Assembly (NCBI RefSeq): GCF_000412695.1
Contig: NC_021499.1
Location: forward strand, 2,604,001-2,668,000
Reading direction: 5' to 3'
Source: Pseudomonas resinovorans NBRC 106553
GTDB lineage: Bacteria > Pseudomonadota > Gammaproteobacteria > Pseudomonadales > Pseudomonadaceae
DNA length: 64,000 nucleotides
The notes below the pieces were generated by a model. That model was not told where the DNA came from. It saw nothing but the letters and a program-made list of their open reading frames with translations, and made no database searches. Position numbers and translations under genes: made by a program. Below are positions 1 through 7,893 of the stretch, in pieces. The stretch's first letter is position 1. Each line of letters opens with the position of its first letter.

Positions 1-47
1 ATGTGGTATTAAGAAAACTAACAGCCAGACAGGTACACCGGGGTCCC

Positions 48-932
48 ATGTCCATCCGCCGCTTGCCACCTCTCAATGCCGTGCGCGCCTTCGAGGCCGC
101 GGCCCAGCTCGGCAGCTACGTCGCCGCGTCCAGGGCCCTGCACGTCACCCAGCCGGCAATCGGCCGCCATGTGAAGCTGCTGGAGGAATGGCTGGGCGTG
201 CAGCTGTTCGACCGTACCTCCCGTGGCGTCGAACTGACCGCGGCGGGCCGCCAGTACCACGCGCGGATCAGCGCGGCCCTGGCGCAGATCGCCGATGCCG
301 GCGACGAGCTGGCCAGGCAGGGCACGGTGCGCTGGCTGAAGATCATCGCCGTGCCGGCCTTCGCCAAGCGCTGGCTGAGCCCCAAGCTGGAGGCCGTGAG
401 CCGCATGCGGCCGGGGCTGAAGATCGTCATCGAACCGAACTCCAGCTTCACCGAAGTGGATGGCAAGAGCGCCGACCTCGGCATCGTCTATGGCATGCCG
501 GGGGACTACCGCGGCGCCCGCGCGATGCTGATGCAGCCCCGGGTGTTCCCGGTGTGCTCACCGGACTACCTGGACCGACGCGGCCCCATCGGACGCGTCG
601 AAGACCTGGCCCGGCACGACCTGATCCACTACGACAGCGAATGGTGGAACCTCTGGTTCGGCACCGTCGGCGTGGACATGCAGGTCAGCGCGGATGTGCT
701 CTACGTCAGCAACGACCATGTGCTGGCCCTGGCGGAGGACGGTCGTGGCATCGCCCTGGCCAATGAGGTGCTGGTGCGCGAGGCGCTGGAGGAGGGCCGC
801 CTGGTAAGGGCGCTGGAGGTGGAGGTGCCGCTGGAGAGCTATCAGCTGCTGGCGCCGCCGGGACCGCTCTCGGCGGATGTGGAATGGTTCCTGGAATGGA
901 TCTCGGCCACCCTGCGGGAGGAATTCCCGTAG
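48..932 (+). CDS. LysR-family transcriptional regulator (GcvA-like)
   Basis: A 294-residue LysR-type regulator with an N-terminal winged HTH at about residues 8-67 (RLPPLNAVRAFEAAA, then TQPAIGRHVKLLEEWLG) and a periplasmic-binding-protein-like effector domain from about residue 95. The SIRRLPPLNAVRAFE opening is typical of the GcvA/AmpR-like subgroup, so I start at the ATG at 48 rather than the upstream in-frame codon at 3. The true promoter lies outside or at the edge of the window, and the target cannot be read from context: the next gene downstream is on the opposite strand. Effector unknown. Confidence 0.9.
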   Translation: MSIRRLPPLNAVRAFEAAAQLGSYVAASRALHVTQPAIGRHVKLLEEWLGVQLFDRTSRGVELTAAGRQYHARISAALAQIADAGDELARQGTVRWLKIIAVPAFAKRWLSPKLEAVSRMRPGLKIVIEPNSSFTEVDGKSADLGIVYGMPGDYRGARAMLMQPRVFPVCSPDYLDRRGPIGRVEDLARHDLIHYDSEWWNLWFGTVGVDMQVSADVLYVSNDHVLALAEDGRGIALANEVLVREALEEGRLVRALEVEVPLESYQLLAPPGPLSADVEWFLEWISATLREEFP

Positions 933-939
933 GCCAGTC

Positions 940-969
940 GTAGGATGGGTTGAGGGACGAAACCCATCA
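940..969. repeat. REP-like palindrome
   Basis: GTAGGATGGGTTGAGG followed by GACGAAACCCATCA just after the LysR stop. The same core recurs near 9348, 28691, 39029 and 41280. This is an intergenic palindromic repeat and not coding. Confidence 0.6.
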
Positions 970-1096
970 GGCGGAGTCGATGGGTTTCACGGGAGTTTTG
1001 CCGGACCTCGAATGGTGGACCGGTGAAGCGTGGTCCACCCGGATGAAGCCTGCCAGCGGGTTCCCTACAAACGGGTAGGAATATTTAGTCGGGTAG

Positions 1097-1122
1097 GGTG
1101 GATGGCGCTTTTTCCATCCACC
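1097..1122. repeat. 9-bp perfect inverted repeat
   Basis: GGTGGATGG, an 8-nt loop and CCATCCACC, between the LysR gene and the 3' end of the convergent pseudouridine synthase. It resembles the GTAGGGTGGATG repeat type also present at 23701-23786. A role in transcription termination is possible, but there is no clear U-tract. Confidence 0.5.
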
Positions 1123-1155
1123 AGCGGTGCTCTGCCGGAGCAACTGGTCACCGCG

Positions 1156-1857
1156 TCAGAAGCGCTCCGCCTGCCCCAGGTAGCGCCACTGCCCGGCCGG
1201 CACCTTGCCGATGGGTACGCCGCCGATGCGGATGCGCTTCATGCTCTTCACATGGAGGCCCACGGCCTTGCAGAAGGCCTTGATCACCCCGGGGCGGGGG
1301 TTTTTCAGGGCGAAGCGCAGGTGGGTCTCGTTCTGCCAGCTGGCTTTCACCGGCGGCAGGTCGCCGAGGCCGCGCTTGAGGCGTTCCAGGCCATTGGGCG
1401 CCATCTCGCCGGACACCTCCACCACGTATTCCTGCTCCAGCTTGCTGGCGTCCTCGTTGAGCTTGCGCAGGGTGCGCCAGTCCTGGGTGAGGACCAGCAG
1501 GCCGCTGGCATCGGGCTGCAGCGCCAAGGTGGTGGTCAGGCGGGCGAAATGGCTCCGGAGCAGGCGTACCTGGGCGCGGTCGTCCGGCCAGCGGCTGTCC
1601 GGGCTGAGCAGGCGTTGGGCGGCGTCGAAGTCCAGGCCGGCCGGCTGGTTCAACAGCAGCGTCATGGGCTCATGGGCGTCCGGCGTGGCACCTGGCAGCA
1701 GCGCCACGACCTGGCCGTCGGCCACCTTGAACTGGGCTTGTTCGACCACTTCGCCATCGACCGTCACCCAGCCGCCCTCGATGTAGAGCTCCGCTTCCCG
1801 GCGCGAGCAGCCGGTGAGTTCGATAAGGCGTTTGGACAAGCGGATGGGGTCGGTCAT
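1156..1857 (-). CDS. RsuA/RluF-family rRNA pseudouridine synthase
   Basis: A 233-residue protein with an N-terminal S4 RNA-binding domain (about 3-50, with CSRREAELYIEGGWVTVDG) and an RsuA-type catalytic domain. The catalytic Asp should be D116 in QPDASGLLVLTQD. The usual GRLD context has become LQPD, so the Arg before the Asp is missing. The C-terminal VKSMKRIRIGGVPIGKVPAGQWRYL is the family's conserved tail. The start is the ATG at 1857, directly before the S4 domain; the longer in-frame extension has no family similarity. The protein presumably isomerises a uridine in rRNA, with 23S rRNA (RluF-like) the best guess. Confidence 0.85.
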   Translation of the reverse strand: MTDPIRLSKRLIELTGCSRREAELYIEGGWVTVDGEVVEQAQFKVADGQVVALLPGATPDAHEPMTLLLNQPAGLDFDAAQRLLSPDSRWPDDRAQVRLLRSHFARLTTTLALQPDASGLLVLTQDWRTLRKLNEDASKLEQEYVVEVSGEMAPNGLERLKRGLGDLPPVKASWQNETHLRFALKNPRPGVIKAFCKAVGLHVKSMKRIRIGGVPIGKVPAGQWRYLGQAERF

Positions 1858-2091
1858 GGGAGCAGCCAGGGGAGGGGGAAGGCCGCAATGGTAAACCCAA
1901 TCGCGGTGCAACTCACGGCAAGGGCGCAGGAATTCATCCCGGTACGGGCCGAACGGCGGGGTCGTCAGCGAATTGGCTCCTGTGGCCAGACGTCGCAATC
2001 CCGGGGCAATCCCCTGAACGAACTGGAAAATTCCCGGGGCTTTGGTCTTAACTTCGATTCCAAGCTCCCAAGGATGGCCCGGAGGCCCGAG

Positions 2092-2673
2092 ATGATAACC
2101 GCGAAAGGACTAATTCTGGCGCTCAGCGCCACCAGCCCGCTGGCCATGGCCGATGAAGGCCCGTCCTTCGATTGCGCCAAGGCCCAGGGGGTCGAGAAGC
2201 AGGTGTGCCAGAGCGCCGAGTTGAGCGCCATGGACCGGCGCTTGGCGGAGGTCTACAAGAAGTCCCTGGCGGCCACCGACGCGGCCACCCAGAAGCGCCT
2301 GCGCGCCGAGCAGCGCGGCTGGCTCAAGGCCCGCGACGAGTGCTGGAAGGCCAGCGACCAGAACCAGTGCCTGACCCTGAGCTACCAGATGCGGCTGGTG
2401 GAATTGCAGATCGAGTCCGGCGCGGTGGTGGCGCCCAAGCCCGTGGAGTTCGTCTGCGGCGATAACCGCAAGCCGTTCACCGCGGTCTTCTACAACGACC
2501 TCGAACCCAACGCGGCGGTGCTCACCTTTGCCGGCGACCAGTCGATCGCGATCATCCAGCGCGCCGCCAGCGGCGCCCACTACAGCAACGATGGCGTGGA
2601 CTTCTGGGAACACCAGGGCGAGGCCAAGGTGGCCTGGTACGGCACCCAGATGACCTGCAAGGTGGCGAGCTGA
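2092..2673 (+). CDS. LprI/DUF1311-MliC lysozyme-inhibitor fusion, exported
   Basis: 193 residues: a signal peptide (about 1-20, GLILALSATSPLAMA), an LprI-type DUF1311 domain with paired Cys (about 25-110, including FDCAKAQGVEKQVCQ and WLKARDECW), then a C-terminal MliC-like domain (about 120-193) carrying YxCG-type FVCGDN, the SGAHYSNDG loop and a closing TCK. Both domain families are linked to periplasmic inhibition of lysozyme. The start at 2092 is preceded by GGAGG at a 6-nt gap. A very long in-frame ORF begins at 1030, but its N-terminal part is the shadow of the opposite-strand pseudouridine synthase gene. Confidence 0.85.
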   Translation: MITAKGLILALSATSPLAMADEGPSFDCAKAQGVEKQVCQSAELSAMDRRLAEVYKKSLAATDAATQKRLRAEQRGWLKARDECWKASDQNQCLTLSYQMRLVELQIESGAVVAPKPVEFVCGDNRKPFTAVFYNDLEPNAAVLTFAGDQSIAIIQRAASGAHYSNDGVDFWEHQGEAKVAWYGTQMTCKVAS

Positions 2674-2693
2674 GTGCAGCGCGCCACCTCGGT

Positions 2694-2996
2694 TCAGGCC
2701 TTCGGGGCCTTTTCCCGCGCCAGCTTGTCCACCGCGTTCTGCAGGCGCTCGAGATCGGCGCGCAGACGCAGCAGTGCCTCGCGGCGGTCGTGCAGTATTT
2801 CCTTGGCGTAGCAGTGGCCGGTCAAGCCGCGCAGCAGCAGGGCGCTGCCCAGGCCGATATTCAGCACGCCCCGCAGCCCGCCACGACGCAATCCGCGCTG
2901 GGCCATCAGCAGGCCGCTGACGATGGAGCCCGCGCGCTCCCAGCCGTGAACGTTCTGTTCGTAGGCCGGGCCGATGATCTGCCATTGGTTGTCCAT
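2694..2996 (-). CDS. DUF2892/YgaP-type small inner-membrane protein
   Basis: A 100-residue protein whose NVHGWERAGSIVSGLLMA opening and GLTGHC closing of the membrane segment fit the DUF2892 (YgaP transmembrane domain) family. Two close hydrophobic helices lie at about 24-60, then a charged, helical and probably coiled-coil tail (RREALLRLRADLERLQNAV). No rhodanese domain is attached. It converges with the LprI-MliC gene, with only 20 bp between the stops. Function unknown. Confidence 0.75.
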   Translation of the reverse strand: MDNQWQIIGPAYEQNVHGWERAGSIVSGLLMAQRGLRRGGLRGVLNIGLGSALLLRGLTGHCYAKEILHDRREALLRLRADLERLQNAVDKLAREKAPKA

Positions 2997-3021
2997 GGTA
3001 CGAATCCTCCCACGTTGGTTA

Positions 3022-3162
3022 GGCTCTGTACGAAAAGTACCTGCGCTCGGTGATGCTGCGTTAAAAACAGGCTCAGAATGCTCATTTACAACTCGTAAAC
3101 TCCGCTTCTTCGCCTGTTTTTGCCTTGCCTGACCGTCGCTCGGAGACTTTTAGTACGGACCC
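3022..3162. repeat. MITE-like 141-bp element with terminal inverted repeats
   Basis: The left end GGCTCTGTACGAAAAGT and the right end ACTTTTAGTACGGACCC are imperfect inverted repeats. Inside, AAAAACAGGC pairs with GCCTGTTTTT, and the centre is TTTAC-AACTC-GTAAA, so nearly the whole element could fold as one hairpin. There is no ORF. It looks like a non-autonomous dispersed element. Confidence 0.65.
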
Positions 3163-3214
3163 TGGAAACTTGACCGGCCGGCGCGGGTACGCGTTCAGCC
3201 GGGGGGATGAGCGG

Positions 3215-3413
3215 TCAGCTCCGGGCCTGGTCCTTGGTGGCCTTTTTGGCCGGGCTCATCAGGTACACCGTGAGGATGAAGCGCGCCGGCAACAGGGACA
3301 GCAGCCCGAGCATGCCCAGCACCGCCACCAGGGTGACGCCACGGGGCCCAGCGAAAGATTGGGGATTGACGGATTTCGCGCAAATAGCGGTTGGATTCGT
3401 TTTCTTCAGCCAT
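3215..3413 (-). pseudogene. Frameshifted small membrane protein gene
   Basis: Frame 1 from the ATG at 3413 gives MAEENESNRYLREIRQSPIF. Another frame gives GVTLVAVLGMLGLLSLLPAR and a basic tail ending at the stop at 3215. The span is 199 nt, one more than a multiple of three. Removing one base of the GGGG run at 3343-3346 (CCCC on the coding strand) restores a 65-residue, single-TM protein. This is either a real frameshift or a homopolymer sequencing error. The gene is divergent from the AI-2E transporter gene. Confidence 0.55.
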
Positions 3414-3501
3414 GCTTGTGCCCTCGGACGTTCGACGGACGACCGGACGGCTGGAATACCCGGCCGCTCAAGCATGCACGGTAGCGAGGGAGAGAGGAAA
3501 G

Positions 3502-4647
3502 ATGGGCGATAAACGGGTGATCGCGCTCACGGGGGCGAGAGAACTGCTGGATGTGTTGATTCGCGCGGCCCTGGTGGCCGTGCTGGTGGTGTCGTGCTTC
3601 GAGATTTTTCGGCCCTTCATGAACGTGATGCTCTGGGCGGTGATCCTGGCCATCACCCTTTACCCGCTGAACCAGCGGCTGGCGGCCATGCTGGGTGGGC
3701 GTTCGGGTAGGGCGGCGACCTTGCTGGTGGTGGTGGGACTGGCCGGGCTGATCACGCCGCTCGGCTTTCTCGGCGCGTCCATTGCCGAGTCGGTGCAGAA
3801 CAGCATGCACAGTGTCCAGGGCCACAGCCTGGAGATCCCGCCGCCACCGGTGAGCGTGCAGGAGTGGCCGGTGGTGGGTGAACCGCTGTTCCGCATCTGG
3901 ACCCACGCGTCCAGCGACCTGGGCTGGGTCTGGCAGCAGGTGTCGCCCCACGTCAAGGACGTGAGCAAGACGGTGCTGACGCAACTGGCCGGGGTGGGTG
4001 CCGGGGTGCTGGTGTTCATCTTCGCGCTGCTGATCGCCGGACTGATCATGGCCAATGGCGAGGGCGGCAAAGGCACGGCCGTGGCTATTGCCACGCGCAT
4101 TTCCGGCCCCGAGCGTGGCCCGGAGCTGGCCGAGCTGTGCACCGCCACCATCCGCGCGGTGGCCCAGGGCGTGGTGGGCATCGCGTTCATCCAGATGCTG
4201 CTGATCGGCGTGGGCCTGGTGGTCAAGGGCGTGCCCGCCGCCGGGTTGCTGGCGCTGGCGGTGCTGATCCTCGGCATCATGCAGCTGCCGGTGGCCCTGG
4301 TGACCATTCCGGTGATCATCTACGTGTTCGCCCAGGAGGGTGTCGGCGCGGTCACCATCGCCTTCGCCGTCTGGACCTTCATCGCCGGGCTGTCCGACAA
4401 CGTGCTGAAACCGATGCTGCTCGGCCGTGGCGTGGCGGTGCCGATGCCGGTGGTGCTGATCGGCGCCCTGGGCGGCATGGTCACCAACGGCATCATCGGC
4501 TTGTTCATCGGCCCGGTGATTCTCGCGGTGGGCTATGAACTCTTCATGTCCTGGGTACGCCAGCCGCTGGCGGCCGACAGCCCGGAGGCCAGGGCGGAGA
4601 CGGCGGCGATAGAGGCGACTGGCGAAGCGGAGGCGGTGCAGACCTGA
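3502..4647 (+). CDS. AI-2E family transporter (PerM-type)
   Basis: A 381-residue polytopic membrane protein of the AI-2E/PerM family. It has hydrophobic segments at about 18-60 and 68-90, a soluble stretch (about 95-150), then six more helices. The family-typical region [25 protein letters not shown] and the [18 protein letters not shown] block sit near the C-terminus. The start is the ATG at 3502, behind GAGAGGAAAG; the upstream in-frame extension from 3391 reads as non-protein. Proteins of this family export small solutes, and the substrate cannot be told from sequence. Confidence 0.88.
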   Translation: MGDKRVIALTGARELLDVLIRAALVAVLVVSCFEIFRPFMNVMLWAVILAITLYPLNQRLAAMLGGRSGRAATLLVVVGLAGLITPLGFLGASIAESVQNSMHSVQGHSLEIPPPPVSVQEWPVVGEPLFRIWTHASSDLGWVWQQVSPHVKDVSKTVLTQLAGVGAGVLVFIFALLIAGLIMANGEGGKGTAVAIATRISGPERGPELAELCTATIRAVAQGVVGIAFIQMLLIGVGLVVKGVPAAGLLALAVLILGIMQLPVALVTIPVIIYVFAQEGVGAVTIAFAVWTFIAGLSDNVLKPMLLGRGVAVPMPVVLIGALGGMVTNGIIGLFIGPVILAVGYELFMSWVRQPLAADSPEARAETAAIEATGEAEAVQT

Positions 4648-4756
4648 CGGAACCGGCCGCCAAGGCCATGCCCGGATGCACAACCGGGCATGGCCTTGGG
4701 GCGAGCACTGCTCTAAGCTGCCGGCCTTCTTTCCGAACCCGCGATCAAGGCAGGCC

Positions 4757-4975
4757 ATGAGCATGACTTCGAAAGACCCCCTGCATGGCATCACGCTGGA
4801 AAAGCTGCTCATCGAACTGGTGGACCACTACGGCTGGGACGGGCTGGCCAAGCGCATCGATATCCGCTGCTTCAAGAGCGACCCCAGCATCAAGTCCAGC
4901 CTGAGCTTCCTGCGCAAGACGCCCTGGGCCCGGGAAAAGGTCGAAGCCCTGTTCATTCAGATGCGCCAGGGCTGA
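4757..4975 (+). CDS. VF530/DUF2132 family DNA-binding-like protein
   Basis: 72 residues matching the compact VF530 fold: [21 protein letters not shown], then [30 protein letters not shown]. The family is small and conserved, and is thought to bind nucleic acid; no pathway is known. The start at 4757 follows AAGGCAGGCC; an ATG six bases downstream is an alternative. It sits 33 bp ahead of the thioredoxin-like gene, and the two may be co-transcribed. Confidence 0.85.
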   Translation: MSMTSKDPLHGITLEKLLIELVDHYGWDGLAKRIDIRCFKSDPSIKSSLSFLRKTPWAREKVEALFIQMRQG

Positions 4976-5008
4976 GCCCCGCCAGCCTTAGCCAATCGAG
5001 GAATCCCC

Positions 5009-5512
5009 ATGGCCACTTACGACGAACTCTTCGCCATCGGTGAAAGCTTCGAGGCTTTCGTCGCCCACGGGCTGCCGGTGGAAATCGAGGCGGTGCGGGC
5101 CGTGCAGCGCAAGCTGGCCGAGCCCGGCGCGATCAGCCAAGGCACCTGGCAACGCCTGCAAGCCCTGGAGGGCAGCTACCAATTGCTGGTGGCGGGCGAA
5201 ATGTGGTGCCCGGACTGCCAGATCAACATTGCCGTCATGGATCACCTGCGGCGCGCGCAGCCGCGCATCGCGCTGGCGATCATCACCAAGGGCCGTGCCG
5301 AGGATGAGCTGAAGGAGCGCCTGGGCCTGGAGCGCATCCCGATTCCGCTGGTGGCGGTGCTGGACGCCGACTTCCAGCTGGCGGGCCGGTTCGTCGAGCG
5401 GCCCCGGGACGTGATCGAGGGTGGCGATGCCTTGAAACCGGCCTATCGCGCGGGGGACTACCTGGACAGCACCGCGCGGGATCTGCTGGCGATCTTCGAA
5501 GCGGCCCGCTAG
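5009..5512 (+). CDS. Thioredoxin-family protein with WCPDC motif
   Basis: 167 residues. The redox centre is C67-P-D-C70 within EMWCPDCQIN, preceded by about 55 residues of helical extension. The C-terminal half carries the cis-Pro region (ERIPIPLVAVLD). It lacks a signal peptide, so it should be a cytoplasmic thiol-disulfide protein. CPDC replaces the usual CGPC. Partner unknown. Confidence 0.82.
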   Translation: MATYDELFAIGESFEAFVAHGLPVEIEAVRAVQRKLAEPGAISQGTWQRLQALEGSYQLLVAGEMWCPDCQINIAVMDHLRRAQPRIALAIITKGRAEDELKERLGLERIPIPLVAVLDADFQLAGRFVERPRDVIEGGDALKPAYRAGDYLDSTARDLLAIFEAAR

Positions 5513-5540
5513 CGAGCCGCCTGAAGCCGCCGCTGCGCAA

Positions 5541-5855
5541 TCAGCTGGCCGCGCCGAATACCGGGCGGAAGAAGCTGCGCTCGTAGCTGATGATGCAACG
5601 GGTCTCTTCCGCGTACTGGAAGGCTTTGATGCAGGCGGGGTCCTTCATCGAGTCCTGGCGGTAGCGCTCGTACTCGGCGAGGCTGGGGAAGCTGAACAGG
5701 GCCAGGGCGATGTTGTTGGCGCCTTCGGACGGCAGGAAGTAGCCGTGGTGCTGGCCGCCGAACTTCTCCACCAGGGGAATCCAGAGCTTGGCGTAGTGTT
5801 CGAACTCCTTGAGCTTGTAGGGATCGAGGACGTAGTTCAGGTAGCAGGTGACCAT
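5541..5855 (-). CDS. NIPSNAP family protein
   Basis: A 104-residue protein with the dimeric alpha/beta-barrel signature of NIPSNAP proteins: VTCYLNYVLDPYKLKEFEHYAK, HHGYFLPSEGANNIAL and YERYRQDSMKDPACIKA. I start at the ATG at 5855; the upstream in-frame extension overlaps the promoter side of the tauE-like gene. Substrate unknown. It is convergent with the thioredoxin-like gene and divergent from the TauE-like gene. Confidence 0.85.
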   Translation of the reverse strand: MVTCYLNYVLDPYKLKEFEHYAKLWIPLVEKFGGQHHGYFLPSEGANNIALALFSFPSLAEYERYRQDSMKDPACIKAFQYAEETRCIISYERSFFRPVFGAAS

Positions 5856-6012
5856 TGGGGTTCTCTTTGCAGGGGGAGTCGCGCCGTCGATCATCGCCCT
5901 GATTGCAGGGCCAAGGCCAGCGCGAAACAGCCCCGCAAGCTCCATCGCCCTGGCTGGCGGACCCCGTCATAATGGCGCCCCTTTGCGCCGAGCCAACCGA
6001 GCGGGACATTCC

Positions 6013-6753
6013 ATGTCGTTTACCGAGCTGTTTCTCCTGGGCATTCCCGCCGTCCTGCTCACGGGCATTTCCAAGGGGGGCTTCGGTGGCGCCCTGGGCG
6101 GTATCGCGGTGCCATTGCTGGCGCTGATGATGCCGCCCACCCAGGCGGCGGCCATCATGCTGCCGATCCTCTGCATGGCCGATATCACCGGGCTGCGCCG
6201 TTTCTACGGCAAGTGGGACCTGGCCAACCTGAAGATCATGCTGCCCGGCGCGCTGCTGGGCGTGCTGATCGGCACCCTGAGCTTCGGCCTGCTCAGCGAG
6301 CGAATGATCGGCCTGATGATCGGCGGCATCGCCATCGCCTTCTTCCTGCTCAACGTGCTCAACGCCGCCGCCAAGCAGGCGCCCAGCAGCCCCAGGCTGG
6401 GCAAGGGCACGCTGCTGTCGGGCATCGCCGGCTTCACCAGTTTCGTCGCCCATGCCGGCGGGCCACCCATCATGATGTACCTGCTGCCGCAGCAGATGGA
6501 CAAGGTGCGCTACGTCGCCACGGTCAACTGCTTCTTCCTGCTGACCAACGCCATCAAGCTGGTGCCCTATGCGCTGCTCGGGCAGTTCAGCGCCAGCAGC
6601 CTGACCGCCAGTCTGGCGCTGGCGCCCATCGTGGTGATCGGGGTGTGGCTGGGTATCTGGCTGCAGGGGCGGGTCAACCATACCTGGTTCTACCGCATCG
6701 CCTGGGCCGGGCTGCTGGTGACCGGCGTGCAGTTGATCGTGCAGAACCTGTAG
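6013..6753 (+). CDS. TauE/SafE-family sulfite (anion) exporter
   Basis: 246 residues with about eight hydrophobic helices and the two conserved TauE/SafE blocks: GISKGGFGGALGGIAVPLLAL in the first half and GFTSFVAHAGGPPIMMYLLPQ in the second. The family exports sulfite, sulfoacetate or related anions. No sulfonate genes lie next to it, so the substrate is open. The start at 6013 excludes a poorly conserved N-terminal extension. Confidence 0.87.
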   Translation: MSFTELFLLGIPAVLLTGISKGGFGGALGGIAVPLLALMMPPTQAAAIMLPILCMADITGLRRFYGKWDLANLKIMLPGALLGVLIGTLSFGLLSERMIGLMIGGIAIAFFLLNVLNAAAKQAPSSPRLGKGTLLSGIAGFTSFVAHAGGPPIMMYLLPQQMDKVRYVATVNCFFLLTNAIKLVPYALLGQFSASSLTASLALAPIVVIGVWLGIWLQGRVNHTWFYRIAWAGLLVTGVQLIVQNL

Positions 6754-6816
6754 ACGGTATTGGGGGCCAGGGGTAACGTCTCGCGCTTCTCTTCGGCATG
6801 AAAGGAGTCCTGCCCC

Positions 6817-7641
6817 ATGAGTGATTACCTGCGCCAGAACAAGGCCAACTGGGACCAGCGCGCCCCCCTGCATGCGGCCTCCCGTGGCTACGGCGCCGAA
6901 GCCTTCGTCAGCGATCCCGCGTACCTCTCGGATGTGGTGCGTTTCGACCTGCCGCGCCTGGGCGGCATCGCTGGCCTGCGGGGCGTGCACCTGCAATGCC
7001 ACATCGGCACCGACACCTTGTCCCTCGCCCGTCTTGGCGCGCGGATGAGCGGCCTCGATTTCTCGCCGGCATCGCTGGAGCAGGCGCGTTTGCTGGCGCA
7101 GCGCTGCGGGGCGGAGATCAGCTACGTGGAATCGGACCTGTACGCCGCCGACCAGGTGCTGCCGGCCGGCGCCTTCGACTTCGTCTACACCGGCATCGGC
7201 GCGCTCATCTGGCTACCGCGCATCGACGACTGGGCCCGGGTGGTTGCCGCCTTGCTGAAGCCGGGAGGGCGGCTGTTCATTCGCGAAGGGCACCCGATGC
7301 TCCTGGCGGTGAACGAGGCGCGGGAAGATGGCCTGGTGATCGAGTACCCCTATTTCGAATGCGCCGAGCCCGTGGCCTGGGATGACGACCGCACCTACGT
7401 GGACACCGATACGCCACTGACCGCCACCCGCACCTATGAGTGGAACCATGGCCTGGGTGAGATCGTTTCGGCGTTGTTCCGACATGGCCTGCAACTCAGC
7501 GCCCTGGAGGAGCACGACAGCCTGCCCTGGGAAGCCTTGCCGGGGCGAATGGTGGTGGACGGGGCAGGGGAGTGGCGCCTGGCGAAGGACCGCTGGCGGT
7601 TGCCGCTGAGCTACACCTTGCAGGCGGTGAAGCGGGCCTAG
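6817..7641 (+). CDS. Class I SAM-dependent methyltransferase
   Basis: 274 residues with a Rossmann-like methyltransferase core. SAM motif I is altered but recognisable at LQCHIGTDTLSLARLG (59-74), the acidic loop is GLDFSPASLEQA (79-90), and motif IV is FDFVYTGIGALIWLP (about 115-129). The opening SDYLRQNKANWDQRA is typical of a family of uncharacterised methyltransferases. GAAAGGAG at 6800-6807 provides an RBS at about 9 nt. Substrate unknown. Confidence 0.85.
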   Translation: MSDYLRQNKANWDQRAPLHAASRGYGAEAFVSDPAYLSDVVRFDLPRLGGIAGLRGVHLQCHIGTDTLSLARLGARMSGLDFSPASLEQARLLAQRCGAEISYVESDLYAADQVLPAGAFDFVYTGIGALIWLPRIDDWARVVAALLKPGGRLFIREGHPMLLAVNEAREDGLVIEYPYFECAEPVAWDDDRTYVDTDTPLTATRTYEWNHGLGEIVSALFRHGLQLSALEEHDSLPWEALPGRMVVDGAGEWRLAKDRWRLPLSYTLQAVKRA

Positions 7642-7662
7642 CGCCCGCCTGTTCTCGCGCGC

Positions 7663-7752
7663 AAAAAAAGGTCGCCACGGCGCAACTACGGGGGGAGGTT
7701 GCGACCGTGGCGACTCCAACTGTCCTCTGCAAGGGGACAGTTTCTACCCTAG
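7663..7752 (-). ncRNA. Candidate small RNA with intrinsic terminator
   Basis: Read on the minus strand from about 7745, there is a hairpin AACTGTCC/GGACAGTT (7742-7718), then a long hairpin GTCGCCACGG-TCGCAAC pairing with GTTGCG-CCGTGGCGAC (7714-7671), followed at once by seven T (7669-7663). That is a textbook Rho-independent terminator, but no minus-strand gene exists to be terminated: the flanking genes are both on plus. A weak TAGGGT at 7752-7747 could be a -10 box. Identity unknown. Confidence 0.5.
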
Positions 7753-7893
7753 TCCATGACACGTGACCCTGCGTGGGCCTTCCATCGGGTGAGTGCCCGC
7801 AGATGTAACGCCACTTGTCGTGGCCGCCCGGGCGCGTGGATCGCCCGGCGGCTGCTATAAGTCTGGATGGACGGTTTCGGGGGGGGAATCCAG

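Noticed and set aside
1030..2091. N-terminal 354 residues of a 547-residue plus-strand ORF
   Set aside because: This part overlaps the opposite-strand pseudouridine synthase and shows low-complexity composition; only the C-terminal 193 residues form a real gene.
5848..6012. N-terminal 55 residues of the TauE ORF
   Set aside because: Overlaps the NIPSNAP 5' region and lacks family similarity; the start at 6013 fits the family.
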